NCBI RefSeq assembly: GCF_002967715.1
Contig: NZ_PUIA01000057.1
Coordinates: 248,001-312,000 of the forward strand
Length of the DNA stretch: 64,000 bases
Direction of reading: 5' to 3'
Source: Blastopirellula marina
GTDB taxonomy: Bacteria > Planctomycetota > Planctomycetia > Pirellulales > Pirellulaceae
The position numbers and the translations under genes were made by a program. The notes beneath the pieces are model-generated. The model did not search any database. It was not told the origin of the DNA and saw nothing but the letters and a program-made list of their open reading frames with translations. Shown piece by piece: positions 42,953-51,690 of this stretch; the stretch's first letter is position 1, and the number at the start of each line of letters is the position of its first letter.

Positions 42953-43609
42953 TCAGCCCCAAAGGGGCGACCGTTAATAGCCAGGGGCGGAAGCCCCTGG
43001 GTGCAGTCCCAAGTATCGCAAGCCCCAAAGGGGCGTCCGAACGATGCCCGATCAATCCCACATGTACCGTTCGTCATACTCAACGCCATGCTTCTTCAGG
43101 AACATTAATAGCTCGTTCTTAAAGGAGCGTTTCGCGTGATGTTCTTCCTGACGCGCGATATAGTCCTTTACGTCTGCCAGGCCTGATTGGCTCACCGAAA
43201 ACACGGAATAACCTTGTTGCCAGGCAAACGCTCGCGAGCCAGGAATGGTCGTGTGAATCCAATGACTGGAAATCGATTTCACGTCGCGAACGAGATCGGA
43301 AATCGCAATCTCTCTCGACATCGAGATCAACAAATGAACGTGATCTTCGACGCCCCCGGCCGCGAGTAATTCGCATTTGCGTTGGCGAAGGATTCCAACC
43401 AGGTATTCATTCAAACGTGGAGCCCATTCTCCCTTGATCGTTCGCTCGCGATTCTTCGTGCTAAAGATCAAGTGAGCGTAAACGCAGGCGAACGATTGAG
43501 GCATCTTTTCGAGTCCTTGCTTCGGACGCCCCGTTGGGGCTTACATTTGTTGGGATTTTTACCAGGGGCTTCCGCCCCTGGCTATTAACGGTCGCCCCTT
43601 TGGGGCTGA
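42953..43609. mobile_element. REP-flanked Y1 transposase element
   Basis: A two-module palindromic repeat at 42953-43000 and 43020-43040 is mirrored at 43522-43542 and 43562-43609. The 48-base outer modules are identical in inverted orientation (each begins TCAGCCCCAAAGGGGCGACC), and the spacers between modules are 19 bases on both sides. The transposase gene occupies the interior on the minus strand. This is the organisation of REP-associated tyrosine transposases rather than of IS200, which lacks such symmetric dispersed REPs. Confidence 0.8.
43052..43504 (-). CDS. REP-associated Y1 transposase (RAYT)
   Basis: 150 residues of the IS200/IS605 TnpA fold. It opens FACVYAHLIFSTKNRER. The HUH-type metal site is in GGVEDHVHLLISM and the catalytic Tyr in DVKDYIARQEEHH. 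LVRDVKSISSHWIHTTI and FAWQQGYSVFSVSQS are typical of the REP-associated subgroup. The enzyme would nick and join single-stranded DNA at the flanking hairpins. The gene appears intact (ATG 43504 to stop at 43052), and the flanking repeats lie just outside it, so it may still be active. Confidence 0.88.
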   Translation of the reverse strand: MPQSFACVYAHLIFSTKNRERTIKGEWAPRLNEYLVGILRQRKCELLAAGGVEDHVHLLISMSREIAISDLVRDVKSISSHWIHTTIPGSRAFAWQQGYSVFSVSQSGLADVKDYIARQEEHHAKRSFKNELLMFLKKHGVEYDERYMWD

Positions 43610-43801
43610 CGGTTTGATCTAACGATCGTTCCGTCTTAATTCATATCCGTGACTCTCGGTGCCCATCCGTGGTTGCTCCCTCTTCTCTCCTTTTCCCTCA
43701 ATTGCCGGAGTCCCGGCCGAGTGTAGCCAGGGGCAATTTCACTTGGCTACATTCGATCGCCCCTCTGGGGCTAGAACTTTCGGTTGGCTGAGTCAGTCCA
43801 T
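43610..43801. other. Intergenic, with a degenerate REP remnant
   Basis: Contains TAGCCAGGGGCAATTTCACT followed by TGGCTA at about 43724-43748, and CGATCGCCCCTCTGGGGCT at 43754-43772, which resemble broken copies of the REP modules. No gene is supported. Confidence 0.5.
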
Positions 43802-43837
43802 AAAAAGGGCCGGGTACCTTGCGGCCCCAGCCCTTGA
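43802..43837 (-). terminator. Terminator of dnaK
   Basis: On the minus strand GGGCTGGG pairs with CCCGGCCC (one G-T pair), followed by TTTTT. It lies about 65 bases after the dnaK stop. A second hairpin without a T-run (GCGATGCTCGG / CCGAGCATCGC) is at 43857-43886. Confidence 0.75.
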
Positions 43838-43900
43838 TTATCACAAACTAAAGTTCGCGATGCTCGGGCTTTTTTCCGAGCATCGCCTGGTCGGTGAAGG

Positions 43901-45841
43901 TTAGTCCTTCTTGACCTCGAACTCGGCGTCGATGGCGTCGTCGTCGCCACCCTTGGCTTCACCGCTGGGGACTTCCCCGGCGGCAGCTTCTGGGTTGTTG
44001 GCGGCGGCGGCTTCATACAGGATCTTGCTGACCGCGTGCGAAGCAGCTTCCAGTTCGCTGATGGCGGACTTGATCTTCTCGACGTCTTCTCCCTTGGCAG
44101 CTTCGCGAACCTTACCGATCGCAGCTTCCAGCGGAGCCTTGTCGTTGTCGGAGATTTTGTCGCCGGCGTCCTTGATCAGCTTCTCGAGTTGGAAGCAGTT
44201 CGATTCGGCTTCGTTGCGAGCTTCGGCCAGTTCACGCTTCCGCTTGTCTTCGGCGGCGTGTTCTTCGGCGTCCTTCTGCATCCGATCGATTTCTTCCTTC
44301 GAGAGCCCCGAGCTCTGCTTGATTTCAACCTTCATTTCCTTGCCGGTACCCAAGTCCTTGGCACCCACGTTGAGGATACCGTTCTGGTCGATGTCGAACT
44401 TGACTTCGATCTGTGGCATACCACGCGGAGACGGAGCGATACCGTCGAGGTTGAACTCGTCGAGCAAGCGGTTGTCGGCAGCCATCGGGCGTTCACCCTG
44501 GAACACGCGAACGGTCACCGCAGCCTGGTTGTCTTCGGCCGTGCTGAAGGTCTGCTTCTTCTCGGTCGGAATCGTTGTGTTGCGTTCGACCAACTTGGTG
44601 AACACACCACCGAGCGTTTCAATACCGAGCGAGAGCGGCGTGACGTCCAACAGCAGCACGTCTTTACGGCCACCTTCGGCCAGCACGCTACCTTGGATCG
44701 CAGCACCAGCGGCAACGACTTCGTCCGGATTCACACCCTTGTGTGGTTCCTTGCCGAAGATCTTCTTGACCATCTCTTGAACCTTCGGGATACGCGTGCT
44801 ACCACCGACCAGCACGACTTCGTCGATATCGCTGGGCTTCAGGTTGGCATCCTTCAGGGCCTTTTCGACCGGAATGCGACAACGCTCGATGAGGTCGTCG
44901 GTCATCTGCTCGAACTGGCTGCGGGTAATGGTCAGCTGCAAGTGCTTCGGACCGGAAGCATCCGCCGTGATGAACGGCAGGTTGATATCGGTCGAGGCCT
45001 GGCCACTGAGTTCCTTCTTGGCCTTTTCACAGGCTTCCTGCAAACGCTGCAGAGCCATCTGATCCTTACGCAGGTCGATGCCGTTGTCCTTCTGGAACTG
45101 CTCGGCCACGTAGTTGATCAGCTTCTCGTCGAAGTCGTCACCACCGAGGTGTGTATCACCGTTGGTGCTGATCACTTCAAATACGGTTCGACCGCCGTCG
45201 TCGCCATCTTCCGGTGGCGAGACTTCCAGGATCGAGATGTCGAACGTACCACCACCGAGGTCGAACACGGCGATCTTTTCGGCCTTGTTCTTACCCAAGC
45301 CGTAAGCCAAAGCGGCTGCGGTGGGTTCGTTAATGATACGAGCAACTTCGAGCCCGGCGATCTGGCCGGCGTCTTTGGTTGCCTGACGCTGAGCGTCGTT
45401 AAAGTAAGCAGGCACCGTGATCACGGCCTTGCTGACCTTATGCCCCAGGTAGCTTTCGGCGGCCGCTTTCAGCTTTTGCAGAACCTTGGCCGAAACTTCC
45501 GGTGGGGTGAATTCTTTGTCGCCGATCTGAACTTTGACGTATTCGTCTGCGCTACCGACGACCTTGTAGGGCACCATCTTCTCTTCCGAGCCGACTTCGC
45601 TGTGACGACGGCCCATGAATCGTTTGATGGAGTAAACGGTTTTGGTAGGATTAGTCACCGCCTGACGACGAGCCGGTTCGCCAACAAGGACTTCCCCTTT
45701 GTCGGTATAGCCAACGACGCTCGGTGTGAGCCGACTTCCTTCCGCGTTCGGAATCACCTTGGCTTCCGAACCTTCCATGACCGCGACCACCGAGTTGGTG
45801 GTACCGAGGTCGATCCCAATAATCACTTCGCCTTGTGCCAT
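43901..45841 (-). CDS. dnaK: DnaK (Hsp70) chaperone
   Basis: 646 residues from ATG 45841 with AGAGGTGA seven bases upstream. The nucleotide-binding domain has [54 protein letters not shown] and [14 protein letters not shown]. The substrate domain contains [15 protein letters not shown] and GIPQ-type loops. The lid is followed by a Gly/Ala-rich tail and [12 protein letters not shown]. No grpE or dnaJ is adjacent, and dnaJ is with groEL at 63 kb. A sigma-54-type promoter lies about 145 bases upstream. Confidence 0.97.
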   Translation of the reverse strand: MAQGEVIIGIDLGTTNSVVAVMEGSEAKVIPNAEGSRLTPSVVGYTDKGEVLVGEPARRQAVTNPTKTVYSIKRFMGRRHSEVGSEEKMVPYKVVGSADEYVKVQIGDKEFTPPEVSAKVLQKLKAAAESYLGHKVSKAVITVPAYFNDAQRQATKDAGQIAGLEVARIINEPTAAALAYGLGKNKAEKIAVFDLGGGTFDISILEVSPPEDGDDGGRTVFEVISTNGDTHLGGDDFDEKLINYVAEQFQKDNGIDLRKDQMALQRLQEACEKAKKELSGQASTDINLPFITADASGPKHLQLTITRSQFEQMTDDLIERCRIPVEKALKDANLKPSDIDEVVLVGGSTRIPKVQEMVKKIFGKEPHKGVNPDEVVAAGAAIQGSVLAEGGRKDVLLLDVTPLSLGIETLGGVFTKLVERNTTIPTEKKQTFSTAEDNQAAVTVRVFQGERPMAADNRLLDEFNLDGIAPSPRGMPQIEVKFDIDQNGILNVGAKDLGTGKEMKVEIKQSSGLSKEEIDRMQKDAEEHAAEDKRKRELAEARNEAESNCFQLEKLIKDAGDKISDNDKAPLEAAIGKVREAAKGEDVEKIKSAISELEAASHAVSKILYEAAAANNPEAAAGEVPSGEAKGGDDDAIDAEFEVKKD

Positions 45842-45987
45842 AGTGGTCACCTCTTTCTTTCGTAAATTTCGCGCCGTAAAAGGCGTGAGACGTTTTATGT
45901 TGTGAGCCTGAGCAGGCCGCCCAGGTCAAGCTGTCAATGTGTCACTCATGCCGGGACTGACCGTGGCCTGAGGTTGACCCAGCTAAT

Positions 45988-46003
45988 TGCAAGAGGTATG
46001 CCA
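45988..46003 (-). promoter_or_regulatory. Candidate sigma-54 (-24/-12) promoter of dnaK
   Basis: On the minus strand TGGCATACCTCTTGCA has the invariant GG and GC separated by ten bases and matches 10 of 12 positions of TGGCACG-N4-TTGCW. It points to dnaK, with a predicted start near 45977 and a leader of about 135 bases. No CIRCE element and no clear sigma-32 site were seen in this 470-base gap. Confidence 0.55.
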
Positions 46004-46107
46004 AAACTGTCCAGCAAGCCACTGAAATGCGCGTAACCAATAGGTATAACAACACTTACAGCGACAATGATTTTTAAAATCGCTGAATGCCACGGATCTT
46101 GGCCGAG

Positions 46108-46132
46108 ATTCTCTGCCAAAATGGCAGAGAAT
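46108..46132. promoter_or_regulatory. Perfect inverted repeat, possible operator
   Basis: ATTCTCTGCCA AAA TGGCAGAGAAT: 11-base arms with a three-base centre. It lies about 140 bases upstream of the predicted dnaK start and 180 bases upstream of pheA. The distance fits an activator site for the sigma-54-type promoter. An 11-base word from it, TCTGCCAAAAT, recurs near groEL at 58866-58876. Confidence 0.5.
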
Positions 46133-46312
46133 TGCCACAAAGTCTCTTGTGAGCTAGATTTACGGCGGAAATAGATAAGTTATGATGCGTTAGACACAAC
46201 GTCATTCGCAAGGCTCGCGGCCTCATAACCGCGTCCCCCCTACAACGTGATTCCCCTGCATCAGGCCTTTACCGGTTGGATGCCCTAGTTTTCATATTCC
46301 AGGCACAGCCCG

Positions 46313-47401
46313 ATGGCCAAGACACCCCGTAAGACCTCTTCGATCGATCTGCAGAAATCGCTGGCCAAGATGGATCAGCAGATCCTTGAACTGCTGGCCA
46401 AACGGGTCGATGCCTGCCAGAAGTTGGTCCAGGCCGAGCCGGGCAAGACAATCGAGCAGCAGCTTAGCAGCGAAGAGACCGAGCTTCAGAAGCTGCTTAA
46501 ATCGAATAAGACGAGCCTGTCGAGCGAGGCAGTTTCGCCGGTACTGCAAGAGGTTTTGAGCCTGTGCCGAAGTGCTTCGCGGCGACTGCGCATTGCTTAT
46601 CTGGGACCGCAATACAGCTACTCGCATCAGGCCGCGGTCGAAAAGTTCGGGGCCAATGCCGACTATAGCCCAGTCGCGACGATCGCGACCGTTTTCGAGG
46701 AAATCTTGCGGAATCAGGCCGATTTCGGGCTCGTTCCGGTCGAGAACTCCAACGACGGCCGGGTGACCGACACGCTCGATATGTTCGCCAAACATCCGGC
46801 CAAGATCTGCGGCGAGGTGAAGCTGCACATCCACCATCAACTGCTGGCCAAGTGCAAACGCGAGGACATCAAAGAGGTGTTCAGCAAGCCTCAGGCCCTT
46901 TCTCAGTGTCGTAATTGGCTGGCCAAGCATCTTCCGGCCGCTCGGCCGATTGAGATGACCAGCACGGCGGCCGCCGCCCAACTGGCCGCCCAGAAGGAAG
47001 GAGCCGCCGCGATCGCAAGTCGTGCCGCAGGCATCAATTACAACCTAGAGACGATCGCTTCGAACATCGAGGACAACCCGAACAACATCACGCGTTTCGC
47101 GGTGATCTCGCACGAGATGGGCCCCAAGACAGGCAACGACAAGACGGCCCTGCTCTTCCAGACAGAGCATAAGCCTGGGGCGCTGGCCGACGCGATGAAC
47201 ATCTTCAAAAAGAACCGGCTGAACCTGACCTGGATCGAGTCGTTCCCGGTGGCCAATTCCCCGGAAGAGTATCTGTTTTTCGTGGAAATGGAGGGGCATT
47301 GCAGCGAACTGAAGATCCGCCGCACGGTGAGTTCGCTCGAAAAGAAGGCCCTGCGGTTAGAGATTCTAGGCTCGTACCAGAAGACCGAACCGGTCAATTA
47401 A
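46313..47401 (+). CDS. pheA: Chorismate mutase / prephenate dehydratase
   Basis: 362 residues. An N-terminal AroQ-type chorismate mutase region spans about 10-85 (LQKSLAKMDQQILELLAKRV). The prephenate dehydratase domain spans about 92-270 (RIAYLGPQYSYSHQAA, LVPVENSNDGRVTDTLDM, NITRFAVIS with the conserved Thr-Arg-Phe). A C-terminal ACT domain follows (HKPGALADAMNIFKKNRLNL, WIESFP) for phenylalanine feedback. It makes phenylpyruvate from chorismate. tyrA, the competing branch, is 28 kb away in the purine operon. Confidence 0.94.
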   Translation: MAKTPRKTSSIDLQKSLAKMDQQILELLAKRVDACQKLVQAEPGKTIEQQLSSEETELQKLLKSNKTSLSSEAVSPVLQEVLSLCRSASRRLRIAYLGPQYSYSHQAAVEKFGANADYSPVATIATVFEEILRNQADFGLVPVENSNDGRVTDTLDMFAKHPAKICGEVKLHIHHQLLAKCKREDIKEVFSKPQALSQCRNWLAKHLPAARPIEMTSTAAAAQLAAQKEGAAAIASRAAGINYNLETIASNIEDNPNNITRFAVISHEMGPKTGNDKTALLFQTEHKPGALADAMNIFKKNRLNLTWIESFPVANSPEEYLFFVEMEGHCSELKIRRTVSSLEKKALRLEILGSYQKTEPVN

Positions 47402-47440
47402 GACGACAAGCTGCGTATAAGGGGACTTAAGCCCACCGGC

Positions 47441-47476
47441 CCCCTTGCCCCCGTCCGTGGGGGAGACGGCTTGGGG
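47441..47476. repeat. GC-rich palindromic repeat
   Basis: CCCCTTGCCCCCGTCCGTGG continuing to GGCTTGGGG forms nested arms, similar in plan to the element at 12401. It lies between pheA and tpiA, and a second small hairpin (GGAATAGTTCTTCC) follows at about 47487. Beyond these, nothing is seen in this gap. Confidence 0.55.
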
Positions 47477-47641
47477 ACACGAGCCAGGAATAGTTCTTCC
47501 TACGGGGGCGTAGGTGACCTCGACGACCATGCAAGCACTCTGTTATATTGTTGGGTTTCATTGTGAACCGACATCACGACTTAGAGCAATCTGAGTCATT
47601 GCTATTTCATCGGCCAAGGCGGTCCGAAGGGAGAACGAAGG

Positions 47642-48397
47642 GTGAGACGTCCTTTCATTGCTGGCAACTGGAAAATGAACACCACCAAGGCCGAAGGGGT
47701 CGCATTGGTGCAAGCCGTTGCTGAAGGCAATACGGCCGGCGACGCGGTCGAAGTTGCCGTTTGTGCTCCTGCTGTTTACCTCGATGCCATTGCCACCGCG
47801 GCCGGCGGCAAAGTGGGTGTCGGTGCTCAGAACTGCTACCACGAAGCCTCGGGTGCTTTCACCGGTGAAATCTCGGCCGACATGGCCAAGGACATCGGCT
47901 GCCAGTACGTGATCCTGGGCCACAGCGAACGCCGCCACATCTTTGGCGAATCCAACGCCGACGTCTGCAAGAAGGTGCATGCCGTTCTGGCTGCTGGCCT
48001 GACGCCGATCGTATGCGTGGGCGAACTGCTCGAAGAACGTGAATCGGGCAAGACAGCCGACGTGGTCGCCGAACAAATGTACGGCAGCCTGGCTGGTGTG
48101 ACCGCCAAGCAAATGGATTCGGTTGTTATCGCTTACGAACCTGTTTGGGCCATCGGCACCGGTAAGGTCGCTACGCCGGAGCAAGCCGAAGAAGTGCACG
48201 CCGGCATTCGTGCTTTGATGACCGCCAAGTATGGCGAGACCGTCAGCGAGTCGGTTCGCATTCAGTACGGCGGAAGCGTTAAGCCGGACAACGCGGCCGA
48301 ACTCCTTTCGCAGCCGAACATCGACGGTGCCCTGGTTGGTGGTGCCTCGCTCAAAGCCGACAGCTTCCTGGGCATTATTGCCGGAGCGAAAGGCTAG
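47642..48397 (+). CDS. tpiA: Triosephosphate isomerase
   Basis: 251 residues from a GTG start with GGGAG/GAAGG just upstream. The catalytic residues are all visible: Asn/Lys in AGNWKMN, His in ILGHSERRHIFGE, and Glu in IAYEPVWAIGTGK. The phosphate loop (IQYGGSVKPDNAAELL, DGALVGGASL) is intact. It interconverts glyceraldehyde-3-phosphate and dihydroxyacetone phosphate. It is the first gene of a housekeeping cluster leading into secG, yicC, gmk, rpoZ and coaC. Confidence 0.97.
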   Translation: MRRPFIAGNWKMNTTKAEGVALVQAVAEGNTAGDAVEVAVCAPAVYLDAIATAAGGKVGVGAQNCYHEASGAFTGEISADMAKDIGCQYVILGHSERRHIFGESNADVCKKVHAVLAAGLTPIVCVGELLEERESGKTADVVAEQMYGSLAGVTAKQMDSVVIAYEPVWAIGTGKVATPEQAEEVHAGIRALMTAKYGETVSESVRIQYGGSVKPDNAAELLSQPNIDGALVGGASLKADSFLGIIAGAKG

Positions 48398-48486
48398 TCG
48401 TTTCCCCCATATTCCCCGTCGGGATCTGCTCATGAAGCGATCCCACTTTTGAATCCAGACACGGACGTTTTCATAAGTAGCCAATC

Positions 48487-49029
48487 ATGACCAGTCCCAT
48501 CCTTTTCGGGTTTCTGCAGTACATTTTCGGCCCCCTGCTTCTGCTGACATCGGTCTTCCTGATCCTGGTCGTGCTCGTGCAGCGCGGTCGTGGTGGCGGC
48601 TTGACCGGTGCCCTGGGTGGTGCTGGCGGCCAGAGTGCCTTTGGTGCGAAAGCCGGCGACATGTTCACCCGGATCACGGTCGTTGTGGCTGTCTTCTGGA
48701 TTCTGCTGTGCATCTTCGCCACGATGGGCCTGCAAGATTCGGGTGCGAGCAAGCTGACCGGTAGTGGCAGTGGTGCGGCGACCGGTCTGCCAGGCGACAC
48801 GCTTCCTGGCGACGGTGGTCCCTCGCTGACGCTTCCATCGGACGAAAAGACCCCACCAGATACCGCCGCTCCTGCCGCAGGCGATGCCGCTCCGGCCGAC
48901 CTGGAACCACCAGCGGAAGGTGGCGCGGATGCCGCAGCACCTGCTGCCGATGCCGCCCCAGCGGATTCCGCTCCGACTGAAACCGCCGCTCCGGAAGCCC
49001 CAGCGACCGAAGAGAAGCCCGCTGAGTAG
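48487..49029 (+). CDS. secG: SecG preprotein translocase subunit with long tail
   Basis: 180 residues. Two membrane helices ([20 protein letters not shown] and [17 protein letters not shown]) flank the conserved cytoplasmic loop [20 protein letters not shown], which identifies SecG. A tail of about 95 residues, very rich in Ala, Pro, Glu and Asp, follows. Typical SecG proteins are much shorter, about 70-110 residues. The acidic tail is a disordered extension of unknown role. The position after tpiA is the common tpiA-secG order. Confidence 0.92.
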   Translation: MTSPILFGFLQYIFGPLLLLTSVFLILVVLVQRGRGGGLTGALGGAGGQSAFGAKAGDMFTRITVVVAVFWILLCIFATMGLQDSGASKLTGSGSGAATGLPGDTLPGDGGPSLTLPSDEKTPPDTAAPAAGDAAPADLEPPAEGGADAAAPAADAAPADSAPTETAAPEAPATEEKPAE

Positions 49030-49149
49030 TACGCTCAGTCGCAACGGATCACTCTGCGAAACTTCCCTCGGCAAAACGTCAGGGAAGTTTTGTTCGTTAC
49101 CTTCCCGACCAATTCACGTTAGCCTCGCGGGTTCGCGAAGAGAGAAACC

Positions 49150-50034
49150 ATGCTGCTGAGCATGACCGGATATGGCGATGCCCACCTGCACGCGGAAGGT
49201 GTCTCCGTATCGGTTGAAGTGCGTTCGGTGAACAACCGTTACTTCAAGCTGGCCGTGCGTGGCAACGAATTGTTCAGCGGGCTGGAATCGCAGATCGAGA
49301 GCGTCACGCGGAAACACATCAACCGCGGCACCATCACGATCAACCTGCGGCTCAAGCAAGACGTCACCGCCGACAAGTACCGCATCGATACGGCCGTGCT
49401 GGAAAGCTACATGCACCAGATCCACCAGGTTGGCGCGAAGGTGGGCCTGTCGGAGACACCCCATCTCGATTCCGTCCTGCAACTGCCTGGCGTGGTGCAA
49501 GAGAACACCAACACCGACGACGAGCAGTTCAATGCCTGGCCGGTAATTGAAAAGACACTGAAAGTGGCCCTCGAGAAGTTCGACGCGATGCGGCGGGCCG
49601 AGGGAGAGAACACGACCAAGGATCTTCGCGAGAACCTCGCGATTATCGCCTCGCACCTGGAATCGATCGAAGCCAAGTCACCACTGGTGGTCGATGGCTA
49701 TCGAGACCGCATGACTGAGCGAGTAAACAAGGTCCTGGAAGAATACGACGTAACGGTCGACCCGGCGACGCTCCTGCGTGAAGTGGCGATTTTCACCGAT
49801 CGCGTGAACATTTCCGAAGAGATCGTCCGGCTGAAAAGCCACCTGGGTCAGTTTGAAAAGTTCCTTACGCAGGAAGAATCGGCCGGGCGAAAGCTCGACT
49901 TCCTGACGCAGGAAATTTTCCGCGAGACCAACACGATCGGCTCGAAGGCCAACGACGCGGAGATCGCCCGAGGCGTGGTCGAGATGAAGACCGCCATCGA
50001 GAAGATCCGCGAGCAAATCCAAAACATCGAGTGA
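49150..50034 (+). CDS. YicC family protein
   Basis: 294 residues. The N-terminal YicC_N domain starts MLLSMTGYGDA and contains VEVRSVNNRYFKL. The C-terminal DUF1732 domain has LREVAIFTDRVNISEEIVRLKSHL and GRKLDFLTQEIFRETNTIGSKAND. E. coli YicC is reported as an endoribonuclease. The gene sits directly before gmk, with one base between its stop and the gmk start, as in many bacteria. Confidence 0.95.
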   Translation: MLLSMTGYGDAHLHAEGVSVSVEVRSVNNRYFKLAVRGNELFSGLESQIESVTRKHINRGTITINLRLKQDVTADKYRIDTAVLESYMHQIHQVGAKVGLSETPHLDSVLQLPGVVQENTNTDDEQFNAWPVIEKTLKVALEKFDAMRRAEGENTTKDLRENLAIIASHLESIEAKSPLVVDGYRDRMTERVNKVLEEYDVTVDPATLLREVAIFTDRVNISEEIVRLKSHLGQFEKFLTQEESAGRKLDFLTQEIFRETNTIGSKANDAEIARGVVEMKTAIEKIREQIQNIE

Positions 50035-50035
50035 T

Positions 50036-50638
50036 ATGACAGGCAGCACACCAGGCAATTTGGTCATCTTGTCCGGGCCGTCAGGCGTCGGCAAATCGAC
50101 CGTGGTGCGCAAGCTGTTGGCTTTGGGGCAGCCCCCCATCGAACTGAGTATTTCCGCAACGACCCGCGAGCCGAGAGCCGGGGAGCAGAATGGTATCGAT
50201 TACCATTTTCTTCCCAAGGAAGACTTTCAGCAGCGGATCGATGCCGACGAGTTTTTGGAGTACGTCGAGGTCTTCCGCAAAGGGCACCTATACGGCACCC
50301 TGCGTAGCGAAGTGGAAGCCCGGCTGAACCAAGGCGTATCCGTTTTGCTGGAAATCGACGTCGAAGGTGCCGCCAAGGTAGCCCAGAAGTACCCCGAAGC
50401 CGTCACGATTTTCCTTAGTCCCGAGTCGGCAGAAGAACTGGAACGCCGACTCCGCGACCGAGGCACCGAAACAGAAGAAGCCATCCAGCGGCGACTGGAA
50501 ACGGCCAAGAAAGAGATGGAAGCGTCCGCGTGGTATCGTTATCACGTGACCAACCGACTTGGTGCCGCCGACCAAACCGCCGCACAACTTGCAGACATTA
50601 TCCGTCAGGAAAAGGAGGAGCAATGCTCGAAGAACTGA
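50036..50638 (+). CDS. gmk: Guanylate kinase
   Basis: 200 residues. P-loop SGPSGVGKST; GMP-binding region SISATTREPRAGEQNGIDYHF and EFLEYVEVFRKGHLYGT; LEIDVEGAAKV; lid RRLRDRGTETEEAIQRRL. It phosphorylates GMP to GDP. The ATG follows the yicC stop by one base, and the 3' end overlaps rpoZ by 16 bases, so translation across the three genes is likely coupled. Confidence 0.96.
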   Translation: MTGSTPGNLVILSGPSGVGKSTVVRKLLALGQPPIELSISATTREPRAGEQNGIDYHFLPKEDFQQRIDADEFLEYVEVFRKGHLYGTLRSEVEARLNQGVSVLLEIDVEGAAKVAQKYPEAVTIFLSPESAEELERRLRDRGTETEEAIQRRLETAKKEMEASAWYRYHVTNRLGAADQTAAQLADIIRQEKEEQCSKN

Positions 50639-50889
50639 AAGAAGAATTCATCATCAAGAAGGTGGGTGGTCGCTTTAAGCTGTCGACCCTGATCCAGAAG
50701 CGTCTGGTGGCTTTGAATGCCGGTAGCCGTCCGCTGGTCGACATGAACTCTGACAACAAGATGGAAATCGTGCTGGAAGAGATCAAGCAGGATAAGATCT
50801 TCCTCGACACCTCGAACGAACTTCGCACCACCGCAGATAGCGACGTGATGATCAAGTCGTTCGATGCGATGATGAGCGACGAACTGTGA
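50623..50889 (+). CDS. rpoZ: RNA polymerase omega subunit-like protein
   Basis: 88 residues from ATG 50623, with the strong ribosome site AAAGGAGGAG inside the end of gmk. The sequence EFIIKKVGGRFKLSTLIQKR, LVALNAGSRPLVD, KMEIVLEEIKQDKIFL follows the omega helix pattern (usually V..RF.L...A..RA..L..G and A..EI..GKI). It is divergent, but the location between gmk and coaC is the classic place of rpoZ. It stabilises the beta' subunit in other bacteria. Confidence 0.8.
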   Translation: MLEELKEEFIIKKVGGRFKLSTLIQKRLVALNAGSRPLVDMNSDNKMEIVLEEIKQDKIFLDTSNELRTTADSDVMIKSFDAMMSDEL

Positions 50890-51428
50890 GCCAGCGAACG
50901 GTCATCATCGGCGTCACCGGCGGGATTGCCGCCTACAAAACGCCTGCGTTGGTCAGCCAACTGGTCAAAGCAGATGTCGACGTCACCGTGGTGATGACCC
51001 CTGCTTCCCATCATTTTGTCGGCGCGGCGACTCTTACCGCGCTGTCGGGAAAGCGAGTTCACACAGAGCTCTTTGACGACGCGATGCCCCTTGGCGCGCA
51101 TATCGAACTTGCGCGCCGGGCGAATCTACTATGCATCGTGCCGACCTCGGCCGACTTCATGGCTAAGGCTGCTCACGGCTTGGCCGACGACCTGCTGAGC
51201 ACCCTCTACCTGGCGTTCACCGGCGACGTCATGATGTGTCCCGCGATGAACAAAGAGATGTGGGCCCATCCCGCCGTGCAGCGCAACGTTCAGCAGTTGG
51301 TCGAAGATGGCGTCCAGATGATCGGCCCCGACAGCGGCTGGCAAAGCTGCCGCGTCGAAGGAACCGGCCGAATGACCGAGCCTGACGAGATCTTCCAGGC
51401 AATTGAGAAGCACCTGGCAACCGGCTAG
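50886..51428 (+). CDS. Phosphopantothenoylcysteine decarboxylase (CoaC domain only)
   Basis: 180 residues from a GTG start overlapping the rpoZ stop (GTGA). A flavoprotein fold: VIIGVTGGIAAYKTPALVSQL, MTPASHHFVG (catalytic His region), IVPTSADFMAKAAHGLADDL, MMCPAMNKEMW (the PAMNxxMW motif). The usual C-terminal CoaB synthetase domain is missing; the protein ends after the CoaC half, at EKHLATG. It forms 4'-phosphopantetheine for coenzyme A. CoaB must be encoded separately, elsewhere in the genome. Confidence 0.92.
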   Translation: MSQRTVIIGVTGGIAAYKTPALVSQLVKADVDVTVVMTPASHHFVGAATLTALSGKRVHTELFDDAMPLGAHIELARRANLLCIVPTSADFMAKAAHGLADDLLSTLYLAFTGDVMMCPAMNKEMWAHPAVQRNVQQLVEDGVQMIGPDSGWQSCRVEGTGRMTEPDEIFQAIEKHLATG

Positions 51429-51463
51429 AGCAACATCATCCCAAGCCATACGTACCGGGCACC

Positions 51464-51592
51464 GGGTAGCCCAGGTTGCTTGCAACCTGGGGAACGCAGC
51501 GAATAGAGCTCTTTCTGTTAGGACCAGGCGAATCGTACAGGCACCTCCTGTCGGCTTCGCCTCCCCGGGTTGCAAGCAACCGCGGGCTACCC
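51464..51592. repeat. Inverted pair of palindromic repeats
   Basis: GGGTAGCCCAGGTTGCTTGC at 51464 (continuing AACCTGGGG) is mirrored by CCCCGGGTTGCAAGCAACCG at 51563 (continuing CGGGCTACCC). Each arm is itself a palindrome around GGTTGCTTGCAACC or GGTTGCAAGCAACC. About 70 unrelated bases lie between them. It looks like a further REP-type doublet, unrelated in sequence to the one at 37367. Confidence 0.65.
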
Positions 51593-51632
51593 GCGAATCC
51601 ATATGGTCGACGGGAGATGAAACTCGCGCAAC

Positions 51633-51664
51633 AAAAAAGCGGAGCCATGGGACTCCGCTCTTTT
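51633..51664 (-). terminator. Terminator of the small basic protein gene
   Basis: On the minus strand AGCGGAG pairs with CTCCGCT around an eight-base loop and is followed by TTTTTT. Confidence 0.8.
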
Positions 51665-51690
51665 CAATCTCGCTTGCTGGACCGAGTCGC

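Noticed and set aside
44036-45865. 609-codon open frame opposite dnaK
   Set aside because: Antisense shadow of a highly conserved gene.
45946-46140. 64-residue open frame between dnaK and pheA with a hydrophobic middle
   Set aside because: Weak start, no ribosome site, and it covers the palindrome and the sigma-54-type promoter, so it is more likely to be regulatory DNA.
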